Made by a program: the position numbers and the translations under genes. Below the pieces are notes generated by a model, which worked only from the letters and a program-made list of their open reading frames with translations, made no database searches and had not been told where the DNA came from. Below, piece by piece: positions 39,701 to 50,930 of a DNA stretch of 64,000 nt (the first letter of the stretch is position 1; each line of letters opens with the position of its first letter). Source of the stretch: Monodelphis domestica (Eukaryota > Chordata > Mammalia > Didelphimorphia > Didelphidae); contig NC_077235.1 of assembly GCF_027887165.1 (NCBI RefSeq), forward strand, positions 47,605,395-47,669,394, read 5' to 3'.

Positions 39701-40690
39701 GAGCTGACTCAAGTCCTAATGGAATTTTTAGCCCAGAACCTCAAACAACGTCATTCAACACTCAATAAACATTTATTCAATGCAAACTGATTGCCTGGTG
39801 CATGGAATTTGAGAATTGAACGGGATCTCTGGCTGTCTGACCCATCCTACCTCAGTTTGAAGACTCGTTCCACTTTTACCGAACTCTGATGTCTGGAAGG
39901 TTTCCTTGACATGGAACCTAAATTGTCCTCCCTGGATTACTTTCCATCCATTTCTCCCACTTCTGCCCTCTGAGGTCAAGCAGAACAAGTCAAAAATTTG
40001 ATATACATATGTATGGCCTGTGTGTGTGTGGCAACCCCTCAAATACTTAGAAGATGGAGTCTCGGCTTCTACACTTCAAGACTTTGTGTCCAAAGAGAGA
40101 GTTGAGGGGAATGGAAGCAAAGAAAACCCCAGTTGATTTGCTTTCAAATGAGGTAGGAGTGATGCTCCCCCAATTCTAGCTAACTGCGAAATGCAGCATG
40201 CCGCTGTGACACTTGTCTGAGAGGCAAGTTACTGCACAAAGAGACTTATTTATCAAAGCCCCCAAAACACTGCAACTTGTCCCTCTGAGAAGTATGACTG
40301 TGATGTTAGCGACAATAAAAATGGTGCCTTCTATGTCATGTGGATGAAGGGAGGGGACAGACGAATCCCAGAGTGAGATCAGGAATGGTTTCTAGAAGAG
40401 CTTTTGCTAGGGCAGGGCTTGTGACCTATGAAAACATTATAATGACCAAGGCTTTGCAAGCTCCTGGTTCAAAGCTACAGGGGGAAACAAACATCCAAGA
40501 ACAATTATTAATATTTTTAAGTGCCATTTGGCAGGAAAATTAAATCTGTCAGATGAGAGACTGCCTGCTGTCAGTCAGTGACCACAGCTTGTCACTCTTT
40601 CAAAGAGCATCGTCTCCACTGAAGCCCTTCACAGGCGACTCATTTTCATTTCTTTCTCTTTTGATGCCTTTATAAAGAATAAGGTAGTTC
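39700..40690. other. Intergenic, nothing recognised
   Basis: Upstream of FHL1. No exon or named repeat was recognised. Confidence 0.4.
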
Positions 40691-41070
40691 TCAAGAGTTC
40701 TAGATAAAACTCCAATGACAGGCCCTCCCTTGCTCTAGATACTCTAGCAGCTTCTTCCCACTGACTCTAATCCCGCTTTGATCTATCTTTCTAGACCTAT
40801 TTCTCCCCTTCATACATTTTATGGTCCATCCAATCACGTTGACCAATTTCTTTCTCATTTCTGGGCCTCTGCGTAAGCCGTCCCCCATTTTGGAAAGTGA
40901 TTTCCCTTTGTTTCTGGAAATCCTACTTACATCAGGGCTGAAATCCAGTGGTAATTCCTGATGCTGCCTGCTCAACAAACATTACTCCCTACTTGATATA
41001 GAGTGAGCAATGTACGTGTTTTCTGAGAGCAGGAACCCTTTTTGATTTGAATAAATTCTTGTGGAAATGA
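40690..41070 (+). repeat. Probable L2 fragment
   Basis: C/T-rich L2-like body. The end GAGAGCAGGAACCCTTTTTG followed by GAATAAATTC resembles the L2 3' terminus. Confidence 0.5.
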
Positions 41071-41834
41071 ATCAGGAAGACTAAAGGAATGTTAGGCTAA
41101 ATGTGAAGCTCGACAAACCAATCACCAGCCAGTTACCAAGCTTGTCTCCCTGCTGCCTCCAACCACTGCTTCCTGTTGTCAGAAGGGAAAATGGACCAAC
41201 AGCACTCAAGTCATCTGCTACTTCCCCAGTCCAACAGCTAGTGACCTCCTTCTCCTGTTCATTATACCCCTGATTCCAGGTCCTAATGGTAGAGACAAAA
41301 ATCTCCTTTCTGTGCTACCATTTCCCAGCCTCTCTCCTTGTCACACAGCTCTGCAGTGCCCTCCCTGGCACCTATCCTCCACTCCCTTTGCCCACTGGGT
41401 CCTCTGGTCCCCATTTGGTGAAAAGGACCTCTTTTTTCACAATGTCTTCCTCACTTTCTTTCTGTCTTGCACTCGTGGAAAGCTTACTTCCTCTGGAAGA
41501 CAATGAATCCAGGGCTGGTGCTCCTCTTAGACCTGCTGACAGAGGAGCTAGAGGAAAAGCAGGCGTCTTTTTTGTTCCTCCCTACCAAATGCAGCTGACG
41601 CACTCAGCAACATCTTTCTGGACGTTCCCTTCATCTGTCTGAAATCTTGCTGCAGCTCTCTCCTAGCCTCCAAGTCACCTATTTCATTTTCTCAAGGTGT
41701 TGAGAATATTAGACAATCATCTGTCTGCACTGCCGCCCTCACACTCAGAGCCTGAAGTACGCACTGATATGCCCTCTGGACACACGCACATGGCCTCCTC
41801 CTCCATTTCACCTCAGCCATGGATACACATACTT
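41071..41834. other. Intergenic, nothing recognised
   Basis: An open frame at 41286-41642 shows no recognisable domain. The sequence is C/T-rich and I do not call a gene. Confidence 0.4.
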
Positions 41835-42050
41835 GTCCAATCATTCTGGCAAGGAATTTGGAAACTGACTAAAATGTACAGACGTTCTGACCCAGAGATC
41901 TCACTGCGTGCCATGCACCGCAAAGAGGAGCTAAGAGAGAGCAAGGGGGGTTCCACGTACACTGCAATCTGGACAGTTTTAGCTTTCCTCCCAGTAAAGA
42001 ATCTAAGTATAAGGAGGAGCCCTTGGAACTACTTCCCATTTCAGGACAAG
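41835..42050 (+). mobile_element. L1 ORF2 C-terminal fragment
   Basis: CCAATCATTCTGGCAAGGAA, TTTGGAAACTGACTAAAATG, GACCCAGAGATCTCACTGC and GGAGCCCTTGGAACTACTTC align in order with 2925-3130 of the L1 near the window start. Confidence 0.75.
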
Positions 42051-42084
42051 AGATACATGGATGGTGAGAGCTGAAAGTGGGACC

Positions 42085-42375
42085 TCAGAGATCATGTAGT
42101 CAACCCATTTAACAGAGGAAGGAAACTGGGGTCCAAGGTCACCTAGTAGCTGAGTCAGAAGCCTTGAGAGCAATTGTTATTAGGTAATATGACTTAAGAG
42201 GAGAGGTAGTATGTTGCAGTAGACAAAACGAGTAGACTTGGCATCAGAGGACCTGAGGTAAAACTCTGGCTGTGGTCCTTGGGCCCTTTGGGACCCTGGG
42301 CCAGTTACTTCACCTCCCTAGGCCTCAGTTTCTTGGGCCTTGTAGGTCCCTTTCAGCTGGAGCTCTAGGATCCTA
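42085..42375 (+). repeat. MIR/THER-type SINE pair
   Basis: A reverse MIR-like piece (42085-42165, GGAAACTGGGGTCCAAGGTC) is followed by a forward one (42205-42375, CATCAGAGGACCTGAGG, ACCCTGGGCCAGTTACTTC). Confidence 0.65.
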
Positions 42376-43020
42376 AGGCAAGACAGGCAGAGGTGAAGAA
42401 GTTTTGATGAGAAAGGACATAGCTGCAATGAGAAGGACATCAAAGTTTGTCTTTCCAAATTTCCTTGGCCAAGAAAAGGAGGGACAAAGAAGGTGGAGTT
42501 ATTTGAGCACAGAAATGGCTGGCCGTTCCTCTCTCTTCTGCCAGAAAGTAAAATAACAGAAGGGAAGTAATAGATTTTCTCTCTTCTCTTTGGCTCACTC
42601 TTCTTGTCCTCAAGTGCTTAATTGGACATTTATCTTTTGGGCAAGTAATTCCCCTGAGAATCTCTAACGATCCAAACTGAAATGGGAAGCCTTCCACCCT
42701 GCCCAAAGTTTCAGACATGTTAACCTTGGAAAACAAGATGTTATTGATCACCAAGTGAAACCAGCCACAAAGGCCACTTGCCACACGCCACATATGTGGA
42801 CTGGGAGATGGGAGGGACTTCTATCCCAGGGTAGAACCCGAAGCAGTGAGGGGAAGCTGCAAACATACAAATGGAAACTGCATGTCAGTTCCACGGCTGC
42901 CCCAAAACCCAATGGCCCCTCACTAAAGGGGCTTTATCCCTGGCCCGAAGGACGATGTTGGGCAGAGGTGGGTTAGAGTCGATGCCTCCAGAATATTAGC
43001 TACTTCCTATCTAGCCAGTG
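42376..43020. other. Intergenic, nothing recognised
   Basis: No exon or clear repeat. Antisense and sense open frames here have no recognisable domain. Confidence 0.4.
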
Positions 43021-43029
43021 ATGATGCTG

Positions 43030-43380
43030 ACGACATTGGCATAATGCTTCCAGATTGGCAAAGCCCTCTAGACGTTATCCTATTTGAGCTTCACAACAAA
43101 CATCCTCAGTTTGGTCTTGACTGTGTGGTGCTGAGCAAATAACTTAATTGCTCTTTGCCTCTGTCTCCTCAGTTGGAGAAATGAAGGAGCTAGACTGCAT
43201 GGCTTCTACGGTTCCTTCTAACTCTACCCCTATGATCCTATGAACAGTACATTGAGGTAGGGCCTATTATCATTTCTATTTCAGGGATGAGGAAATAAGC
43301 TTACAACTGAACAACATCTGAGGCAGGGTTGGAACCTAGGTCTTTCCCGACTTCAAGTCCAACAACTATCCACAAGTGTT
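43030..43380. repeat. Two MIR-type SINE fragments
   Basis: A forward core (CTGAGCAAATAACTTAATTG, CTGTCTCCTCAGTTGGAG) is followed by a reverse piece (GGATGAGGAAATAAGC, GGTTGGAACCTAGGTC). Confidence 0.65.
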
Positions 43381-43589
43381 CCAGCCTATCCTTACAAAGG
43401 GCAAAGTCATCTGTTAGCAGTAGTACCAGCAGCATTCTGTACAACATCCCACCTGCAAAACATAGCTATCGGATGAACAATACAGTGGAAAAGACATGGC
43501 AGTGCCCAAGTTTCACTTCAAGTGAATCTCCACGTCCCTCCTTCCACCTCGGCTTTTCAGTATAAGGAGAGCAAGGAAGTCTAGGGGAA

Positions 43590-43782
43590 AACCCAGTGCT
43601 CAAGAGTCGAGTAAAGAGGCCTGGAGTCGGGAGGTCCCAGGTGCAAATGTAGCTTTGGTCACTTCCCAGCTGTGTGACCCTGGGCAAGTCACTTGACCCC
43701 CATTGCCTAGCCCTTACCACTCTTCTGTCACAGAACTGGTACTAAGAGAATATGCTCCGGATTGAAAAAAAACAACAAGCAC
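43590..43782 (+). mobile_element. tRNA-derived marsupial SINE, head damaged
   Basis: CCTGGAGTCGGGAGGTCCC, AGCTGTGTGACCCTGGGCA, CCATTGCCTAGCCCTTACC and an A/C-rich tail. Confidence 0.88.
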
Positions 43783-43999
43783 CCAAGTTCAGGGATGAAC
43801 ATGGTGGGAAATGGTGCTGCCCCACTTCTTTGACATCCAAGTCTTATGCTATGCCTGACTACATAGAACTGCTGAACTTGACAGTGTCTTTCTTTGACAG
43901 TCCTACAAAGGGCCCCAGGGCTTTTATTACTCACACTCTGTAGAACCCTGTATGAAGATGTGTTATAAGCCAAGGAGGTTAGGCTTAATGAGCACAGTA

Positions 44000-44520
44000 G
44001 AGTCACTTCATCAGGAATCAGAGGACTTGGGTTCAAATCTACCCATGTCACTTGAGCTGTTTCCACATGAAGTCGAAGGGCTGAATTAGGTAAACTATAA
44101 GTAAAGTCTGTTCCATTCTAAACCTGGCATCTTGGGAACTTGTTTTCTTAGGCTTCCTTCTCACCATCCTGGAGTGCTAGAGGAAATTCTGGTCAACTGA
44201 AAAGTCTGTTAATGGAAGGGTTGTTGTGAAACCCTGTCACCACATTCACATAAGTCATCAGAACCAAAATGGCTATTAAGACAGTAACTAAAGCCAGGGG
44301 TGTTTAAACTGCAGAGATACCAAAAATGCAGATCAGAAACCAGGAAACAAGGGCTCTAAGGCCTAGGACAGAATAATAGCCACTTAACAAATGCTTACTA
44401 AATAAGGGAATGGATGAGCAAATTATAAGGATGGAGGGAAGGAGGAAACGGGCATTCATTACCCAGCTGCTATGTGCCAAGCACCACGCTAAGTGCTTTA
44501 CCAACATAACAGTAAAACAT
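44000..44520. repeat. MIR fragments
   Basis: Forward MIR-like piece near 44000-44090 (ACTTGGGTTCAAATCTACC) and reverse piece near 44450-44520 (TGCTATGTGCCAAGCACC). The sequence between is unassigned. Confidence 0.5.
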
Positions 44521-45420
44521 TATCTTGGCTGGATGTCAAGAAAAACTTGCTAGTAATCGCTACTCTCCTCTATAGCAGTGAGTGGCCTTGAAGCAGCGGA
44601 AGCCATATGGCTAGCCAGTTACTGTGCCATCGGGAGCACTCTTGTTCAGCTCCAACATGAACTCCTCAGGGTGCACCAGTCCCTACAAATCTCCCATTCT
44701 CATTCTTAAGATAATTACGGGGAGAACAATCAGGGCTGACCCTGTAGAGGAGGACAGACTTGAACTGGGTCCTAAGGGAGGAGGCTGGAAAGCGTGAGGA
44801 AAGCTCCTGGCCAGGAACATCCAAAGTATGCTTATGGGACAGTGAAGAGACTAAATGACTTGTCTGGGGGCACAATAGGCTCAAAGATCACATATATAAG
44901 TTATGGTCTATGGAGGGCCTTGACCACCAAGCAGAAGAGTTTGGCCTCCATCAGGTAGGCCTTGAGCAGGAGTTCGGCATGATGCTAATGTTTTCAGGAG
45001 ACTCACAGGCTAGTGGATCATGGGCTGCAAGGGGGCTCAAAGGTCATCTGGCACAAACCCCATCAGGTATGGAGAGGTCATGTAATGCAGTGAAGGTCAC
45101 ATGGGGAGCTGAGTTCTCTTCCTCCCAAAAGCACGAGCAAGGATGGGGGTAGCTGCTGGAGACGATTAGAATCACCAAGATCAGTTCAAAGGTTGTTACA
45201 GGAATCTAAGGCAGAGTCGGTGAATCCCTAGACGGGGTAGTGACTACCTGTCTGGCATGTGTGGCAGATTTCCCTGTATCGGCTCCTCTCCCTCCCAGAC
45301 TCTCAGCTTAATTTTGGCCCAGCACCTACTAGTGTCTTATGCACAGAAGACTCTCAAATAAATGTCCATTGTCTGGCAGATAACAATTTGAACACTCCTC
45401 ATGTTAAACAGCACAGGCAA
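44521..45420. other. Intergenic, nothing recognised
   Basis: No exon or intact element was recognised. Confidence 0.4.
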
Positions 45421-45429
45421 TATTCCACT

Positions 45430-45625
45430 TCAGGAGTACTTAACCTGAGGGCCATAGAGGAATTGATTTCAGAAGGTCTGTGACTTGGAGGGAAGAAAAA
45501 GGATATTTTTCTTTTCTCTGGCCTCTAACTGAAAGTCAGCATTTCCTTCAAAGATTTCCAAACCCAATTCTGAGAAGGGAGCCCCAGGCTTGATCTGGCA
45601 GCCAAAGAAAGGGTTCTCTTAGATG
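45430..45625 (+). repeat. hAT-type non-autonomous DNA transposon, old copy
   Basis: GGAGTACTTAACCTGAGGGC at the start, then CTAACTGAAAGTCAGCATTT and ATTCTGAGAAGGGAGCCCC. Same family as the copies at 13283 and 17456. Confidence 0.6.
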
Positions 45626-45759
45626 GACACACACAAAGGGTAATAGGTGCAGAGACCCGACCTAGAAGTCAGAGAAATCAGTATTACTGACTGACACATG
45701 CAGGCCAAGGAATGGGGGATGTTCATGACTGCAAGAAACTTACCAAGACCATATACTGT

Positions 45760-45950
45760 GTAGGCAAAGGCTGCTCCGTTCCCCCCTCTCCACTGTGCCT
45801 CAGGACATTTTTCACATGCCTACCCCTCTGCCCAGCAACCCAATGGGAGCACTTCCTTCCTCCTCTGTCTTGGGTAATGTGGGGGACTCATAGGTGACTT
45901 GAGGGTGCAGTTTTGGCAAGTGATTCCTAAAAGGTTCACCAACACTGCCA
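45760..45950 (+). repeat. Second copy of the CACCAACACTG MITE, partial
   Basis: GCAGTTTTGGCAAGTGATTC and AAAAGGTTCACCAACACTG match the right end of the element at 28251-28471. The left terminus is not recognisable. Confidence 0.65.
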
Positions 45951-46944
45951 TATGACAAATAAGTTTCTAAACTGCTTTGGTAGATGGCCATTCTACACTG
46001 GGAATTCCCAACACTGATCAAATCAGAGAAGAGAAAATGAGGACACAAGGCCTCAGGTCAGTCTTAGAGAAAAGAAGATTCAGAATCTAGCTGTTCCTCT
46101 ACCAATTACTTACTCCTCAAGGCTTCAGGCAATTTAAAAACACTTGCAGTTACAGAAAAGTTGCTGCTCTACAATGGTAGAGGAATGTTTGTCTGTCTCT
46201 TATCTATCCAATTTAGGCAAATGGTGATTATATTGTCATATGTTACCATTTTAAGTGACCACAGATAAGAATATGTAAATATTATTGTTATAATCAACTT
46301 GTTTACAGTTTTTCTAACAATGTACTTCCCCCAAGGAACTTAATGAGTAGGAATAGAAATGGAAAAAATCATTTTCTAAAGGTTATTTTTGGTCTTCTTT
46401 ATCTTTGGTCCTTGGCCAGATGTCCTACATTGGTTTGTCACTCACAACCGAAACAAGCATAGGTATCTAAGTTTTACATTGATTGACTGAAAATATCCAA
46501 TAGATCACATTAAACCACTGGTAAGGAAAAGCGCAGTTGTTCAAAAAGGACAGTTTATCTGGAGACTAAATAAAAATGGAATAGACTGTCACCCATGATG
46601 AGGTATGACAAGAGAAATCCCACCAGACCTATATATGGGAAGGTACCAATGGGGATCTATTAACAAGACTCATGCTCAAGTTTCTCTTCTTTTCTTCACA
46701 GTGTTACTAATCAGAGGCTGCTGGGTACTGGGATATGCTAGGCTTTGATAGCCCTTCTACCCCTTCTCCAAAAATATCTCCCTCCACTATCCTGCCATTC
46801 CTATCATTCCTTTGGCTTCTTGCTCTCAAATATGTGACTCTATAAAATAGAAGCTTGGAAGATAGGTATGTTAACTGCTGAAAAGAGTACCATGCACATT
46901 AGGCCATTAGCATTCATTAACTCATCAAGAATTCCGGTCCTGGG
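45951..46944. other. Intergenic, nothing recognised
   Basis: AT-rich. No exon or clear repeat was recognised. Confidence 0.4.
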
Positions 46945-47117
46945 GACAATTAGGTGGCTCAGTGGATTGAGAGCCAGGCTTAGAGACAGGACGGGTTTGA
47001 CTTCCTGGTTGTGTGACTCTGGGACAAGTCTCTTGCCTAGCCCTTACCACTCTTCTGTCTTGAAACCAATACAAAGTATTGGTTCCAAGAAGACAGAAGG
47101 TAAGGGTTTAAAAAGAA
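46945..47117 (+). mobile_element. tRNA-derived marsupial SINE, internally deleted
   Basis: ATTAGGTGGCTCAGTGGATTG head, GTGTGACTCTGGGACAAGTC core and tail GGTAAGGGTTTAAAAAG. The B-box region is shortened. Confidence 0.9.
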
Positions 47118-47224
47118 GAATGAAAGGCCTGAGGGAATGGGACACAAGAAAAACAGAGTTGAGGAGAAGGTGGGGGGGGGTTAGGTAGTGATTTAGCGTT
47201 ACAGCTTGAAGAGGGCCATCCCCA

Positions 47225-47425
47225 AGTAAGATCCTAGAGTCATAGGTTAAGTGATAGAAGTAGATGTCATACTTAGGGATCATCTAACCTAATCTTGCCA
47301 TTTTACAGATGAAAAACTAAGACCCAGAAGGGTAATGTACCTTTATAAGTAGTTGTTTCAGAATTTGAACCCATGTCTACAGATTTTAAAATCTAGCCCT
47401 TACCATTGCACCATCCTGAAAATGG
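47225..47425 (-). repeat. MIR-type SINE
   Basis: Reverse MIR: GCCATTTTACAGATGAAAAAC, AGACCCAGAAGGGTAATG and AGAATTTGAACCCATGTC. Confidence 0.8.
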
Positions 47426-47635
47426 CATTTTTCAATAGAAAGGCCTCATGTGAAGCTGCTTCTACAATAACCACACCCTGGTCTCCATTTTGAAGGAGTC
47501 AGGCCCCTTTGAAGATGCAGATGCCTTGGGGAAGGGACCTGCCTTAAGCCTTTATTAATCATTAATCATTAATGCCTTTTCATTGTTTCAGAGTTTAGAA
47601 GAAATTAAAAAGTATCCAGAGTAAGAATGGGCTGC

Positions 47636-47832
47636 CTCGGGGACAGCTGGGTAGCTCAGTGGATTGAAAGCCAGGCCCAGAGACAGGAGGTCCTGGGTTC
47701 AAATGTGGCCTCGGATACTTCCCAGCTATGTGACCCTGGGCAAGTCACTTCCTAGCCCTTACTACTCTTCTGCCTTGGAGCCAATACACAGTATTGATTC
47801 CAAGATGGAAGGTGAGGGGTTAAAAAAACAAA
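47636..47832 (+). mobile_element. tRNA-derived marsupial SINE
   Basis: Head GACAGCTGGGTAGCTCAGTGG, TGGGTTCAAATGTGGCC (B-box) and an A-rich tail. Flanked by AAGAATGGGC at 47623-47632 and 47833-47842. Confidence 0.95.
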
Positions 47833-47949
47833 AAGAATGGGCCTCACAGAACATGTATAATCACCTCCAGTAGCTCATAAGTCACCAGAAAATGGGGAGG
47901 TTAACTTACTCCTATCAGCTGCTCCTAATACCTACGTACCAAGATACAT

Positions 47950-48110
47950 ATAGTTGCCGATCAGTCATGTTTGATTCTTCTTGACCCCATCTGGGATTTT
48001 TAGGGACATAATCAATGAGTGTTGTTTGTTGACTAAGTGAGGACAGACAGCGACACAGACTGAGGTCACCTACCTCACAATTTGGCCAGGTCTTCCTCTT
48101 AGCCGCCTCT
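47950..48110 (-). repeat. Degenerate long marsupial SINE (tail part)
   Basis: GATCAGTCATGTTTGATTC, TTGACCCCATCTGGGATTTT and the following GACTGAGGTCACCTACC resemble the reverse tail/core of the long SINE type. Confidence 0.55.
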
Positions 48111-48377
48111 GGTATTCACAGCCCTGAAGACTATGTCTCTTCCCCAACACTGAGAGAGCACACAGTGTTTTGAGCCCAACTGTCCCTAAGGCATGTGTGT
48201 CTTTATTGTTCAACAGTCAAGCCTCTATTCTAACCAACTCACTTCCTCACTGGAGGCCTCAGTTTCCTCCCCTGTTAGCCAAGTGGGTGAGACTAGAATG
48301 AGACACTCCATAAGGCCGTATCCAGCTCCAAGGTCAAAGAGCCTGTGAACTAAGCTAAGCAGGCCAATAGCCTCTTC

Positions 48378-48883
48378 TTCTTTTTTAACCCTTACTTTCT
48401 ATCTTAGAAACAATGGTTCCTATGCGCAAAGGGCTTTAAAAGGCTCTGCCCTTTGATCCAGCCATACCACTGCTACCCAGAAGAAAAACAACGGCTTGAT
48501 CACATGGGACAGTGGGGTATGATTGCGGCTGTGGACGCTAAAGGATCACCCTGGTGCACTTATCAATAATATGGAAATAGGTCTTGATCAGTGACACGTG
48601 TAAACCCCAGTGGATTGTGCGTTAGCTATGGGGGGGGGGGGGAGGAGCATGAATCATGTAACCATGGAAAAATATTCTAAATTAATTACTTTAATAAATT
48701 CAAAGCAAAAAAAAAAAGATAAAAACCCCAATGGTTCCAAAGCAAGAGCAGTAAGGGCTAGGCAACAGAGGTTAAATGACTTGCTGAGGGTCACCCAGCT
48801 AGGAAGTATCTGAGGCCAAATTTGACCCAGGACCCCTCGTCTCCAGGTGTGATGTTCCATCCACTGAGCCACTTAGCTGCCCC
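48378..48883 (-). mobile_element. Marsupial SINE split by an L1 insertion
   Basis: The tail side is 48378-48420 (TTTTTTAACCCTTACTTTC). Core and head are 48740-48883 (AAGTATCTGAGGCCAAATT to CCACTTAGCTGCCCC). The break holds a short L1. Confidence 0.9.
48421..48729 (+). mobile_element. Short 3' L1 insertion inside a SINE
   Basis: It starts with the ORF2-region piece CTCTGCCCTTTGATCCAGCC and ends with the 3' end CCCAGTGGATTGTGCGTTAG, G12, AAAAATATTCTAAATTAATT and an A-run. An internal deletion joins the two. The 10-bp target duplication CAATGGTTCC is at 48411-48420 and 48730-48739. Confidence 0.9.
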
Positions 48884-50842
48884 AGGCCTATTGCTCCTTA
48901 AGAAGCCCCTCCCACTAAGTGCATTTTGATGATTGCAGTTTGGAGCTTACTGTATTTCAGAGGACAGGAGACCTGGGCTTTGCAGAAAAACTTTACAGGG
49001 GCACAGAGTTTGCAGGCAATTGCAATGCTCGGACGATATAATAGCCCTAATGTATTTCTAAGGGACGGCAAAGATGGACAAAGACTTAGTGGGGCCCCAA
49101 ATGCCTAAAAGATTTTACTTTGGCCTTGATCGAGTCCATTAAGTCCACCATGTGTCAGCTCCGGACAGCTCTTTCTAAGGGGATCTGATGGCTGTGTGAA
49201 TGTCAGGAGTAACTGTATACCAGCAGGCCGGCAGCTAGATTGCTTCCTTTGCTCTGACAACTTGCCTGTCAGAGCTCAAGCGGAGAAGGGAGGCCGGCTA
49301 CTGGCTCTGTGGTTCTTAAAACAAGGAAGGAAACACGTTCTTCTCCTCCTCGAGGGTCTATTTTAAGCATAGACAAACAAAGACATCAGCCTGAATTGGG
49401 CAATGGCCCCACATTGGCCACGCCTACTTTACCGGCACACCCTGCATCCCCTCTCCTGTGATGTAGCTCGTCTCCTAGTACCAAGCTGGAATTATAGTTC
49501 TTGAAATAGGCGACAGGAAAGTTAAATACAAGTTGATCCAGTTTACTCCAAGAATGAACGGCCCTTTCAATGCTGTACGTACACCTTCTGGTTTTATAGA
49601 GACCACAGTCATACGTAGGGACCTCGCATAATTCATAACTTAAAATGAGGCGGGCTGTCAATGTGTCTGTCACCTTTTAAATCAACTTCAGCAGCTAATA
49701 ACTGTGCTATTTAATTAATGACTGAAATCAAATGTGCCTCTACCAACTACCAAACAGCCAAGATATACCCAGGCAAGTCAGAGCGGAATAATTTCTCCAC
49801 ACTCAGACGGTGTATATTAGCTGATTAACACAATCTCGAGCACATTGTACTGGGTTCCAAAGAATATCTCCTTTGTAAGAAAAGGTGTTGCTCTTATGTA
49901 CCTAGGGATAAGGGAATTCTTAATAGTAAAGGAACTATTAATGCCTGGAAATGGGGTGTAGGGCATTGTTGGGTGTTTTTTTTTAAAGCAAAATAATTTT
50001 CAGAAGCCTTGAATGGCAATTCTAAACTTGACAGAATAATTACCCTAGGAAAGTGGCCCAGATTTCCCTTTTCTTTTCCTCCAGTCCTTCCCATCCAACT
50101 GCCTTTCTTTTGGCTCTCGGAGAGAAAGTTGCTTTTTGGGAGGAGGGAAAGGGGCATCCCAAAAGGCTCACCCTGAAAAGGGAGAAGCAGCAGGCTGCTA
50201 TCAGAAAAAATCCCAGCCAACAAGACAGAATGGTCCCTCTCTCACCCAGTTCACTGACTACGGGTTTCTTGTGCACTCACCACCAATGTGTCCCCCTTGT
50301 TTTCAGGGGAAGTGGCTGGGGGAAAGTGGGGATGGCTCCGGAACATTGCCTCTATCCAAGAACAGCAAAGTCAAAATGAAGAGTAAGTTTTAACACAAGT
50401 AAAAATCCACATGCATGTAACCAGATTGCAAACTCATCAAAAAACAAAAAACAGAGCAAACTTGCATGCCCAAACCCTTGCCCTGGGGCTTTCTAAGCCA
50501 TTTACATCTTTTGATTAGAATTAATGCAACAATCTGTTATCAGGTTTGTAGATTTGAAATTCATTCATTCAATAAGTATTTCTAAATTGCCTTCTGCAAG
50601 CCCCGCACTGGGGATAAAGAGATAAAATGAAATCATGACCACTCCGCACAGCGCCCTTTCCCAAGGAATAACAGTTCCTTGTGCTGGAAATGAGTGCTGA
50701 CTCTAAAAGCAGGCAAGATCAGTGCCAAGATCTATAAGCTTCAAACTGGTGAATCCCCCAATTTTTCCTAATCGAATCCATTTCACAGTGTCAATCATTG
50801 TTGAAGAAAAGCCTGTAAAAGAGCACTTCAGGCTCTCCTTAC
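48884..50842. other. SINE-free upstream FHL1 region
   Basis: No repeat was recognised. It is AT-rich with homeodomain-like TTAATTAATGA (49710-49725) in a 49640-49880 stretch that looks constrained. No coding exon was recognised. On the FHL1 sense strand it is intronic relative to the exon at 50843. Confidence 0.45.
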
Positions 50843-50864
50843 CCGAGTGTCTCTGGGAAGCCAT
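50843..50864 (-). CDS. FHL1: FHL1 alternative coding first exon (long N-terminal isoform)
   Basis: On the - strand an ATG at 50862-50864 opens seven codons, MASQRHS, plus G, then the donor GTAAGG. Joined to the start exon at its acceptor (36261) it reads [16 protein letters not shown] in frame into [10 protein letters not shown]. This adds 16 residues for a 296-residue protein, the length of the human long isoform, whose start (MASHRHSGPSSYKVGT, known from human FHL1) differs at few positions. The transcript start is not defined; the leader above it is listed separately. Confidence 0.93.
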
Positions 50865-50930
50865 GCCTTGGAGAGCCACTTCTCCTGCAGTTCCACACCA
50901 CTGTTGCCACTACCTCAGCTGATAAGAATA
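50865..50930 (-). promoter_or_regulatory. FHL1: Leader/proximal promoter of the FHL1 long isoform
   Basis: About 52 bp above the ATG there is an E-box overlapping a GATA site (CAGCTGATAAG on +, 50916-50926). No TATA box at a typical distance was seen. The role is inferred from position only. Confidence 0.4.
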
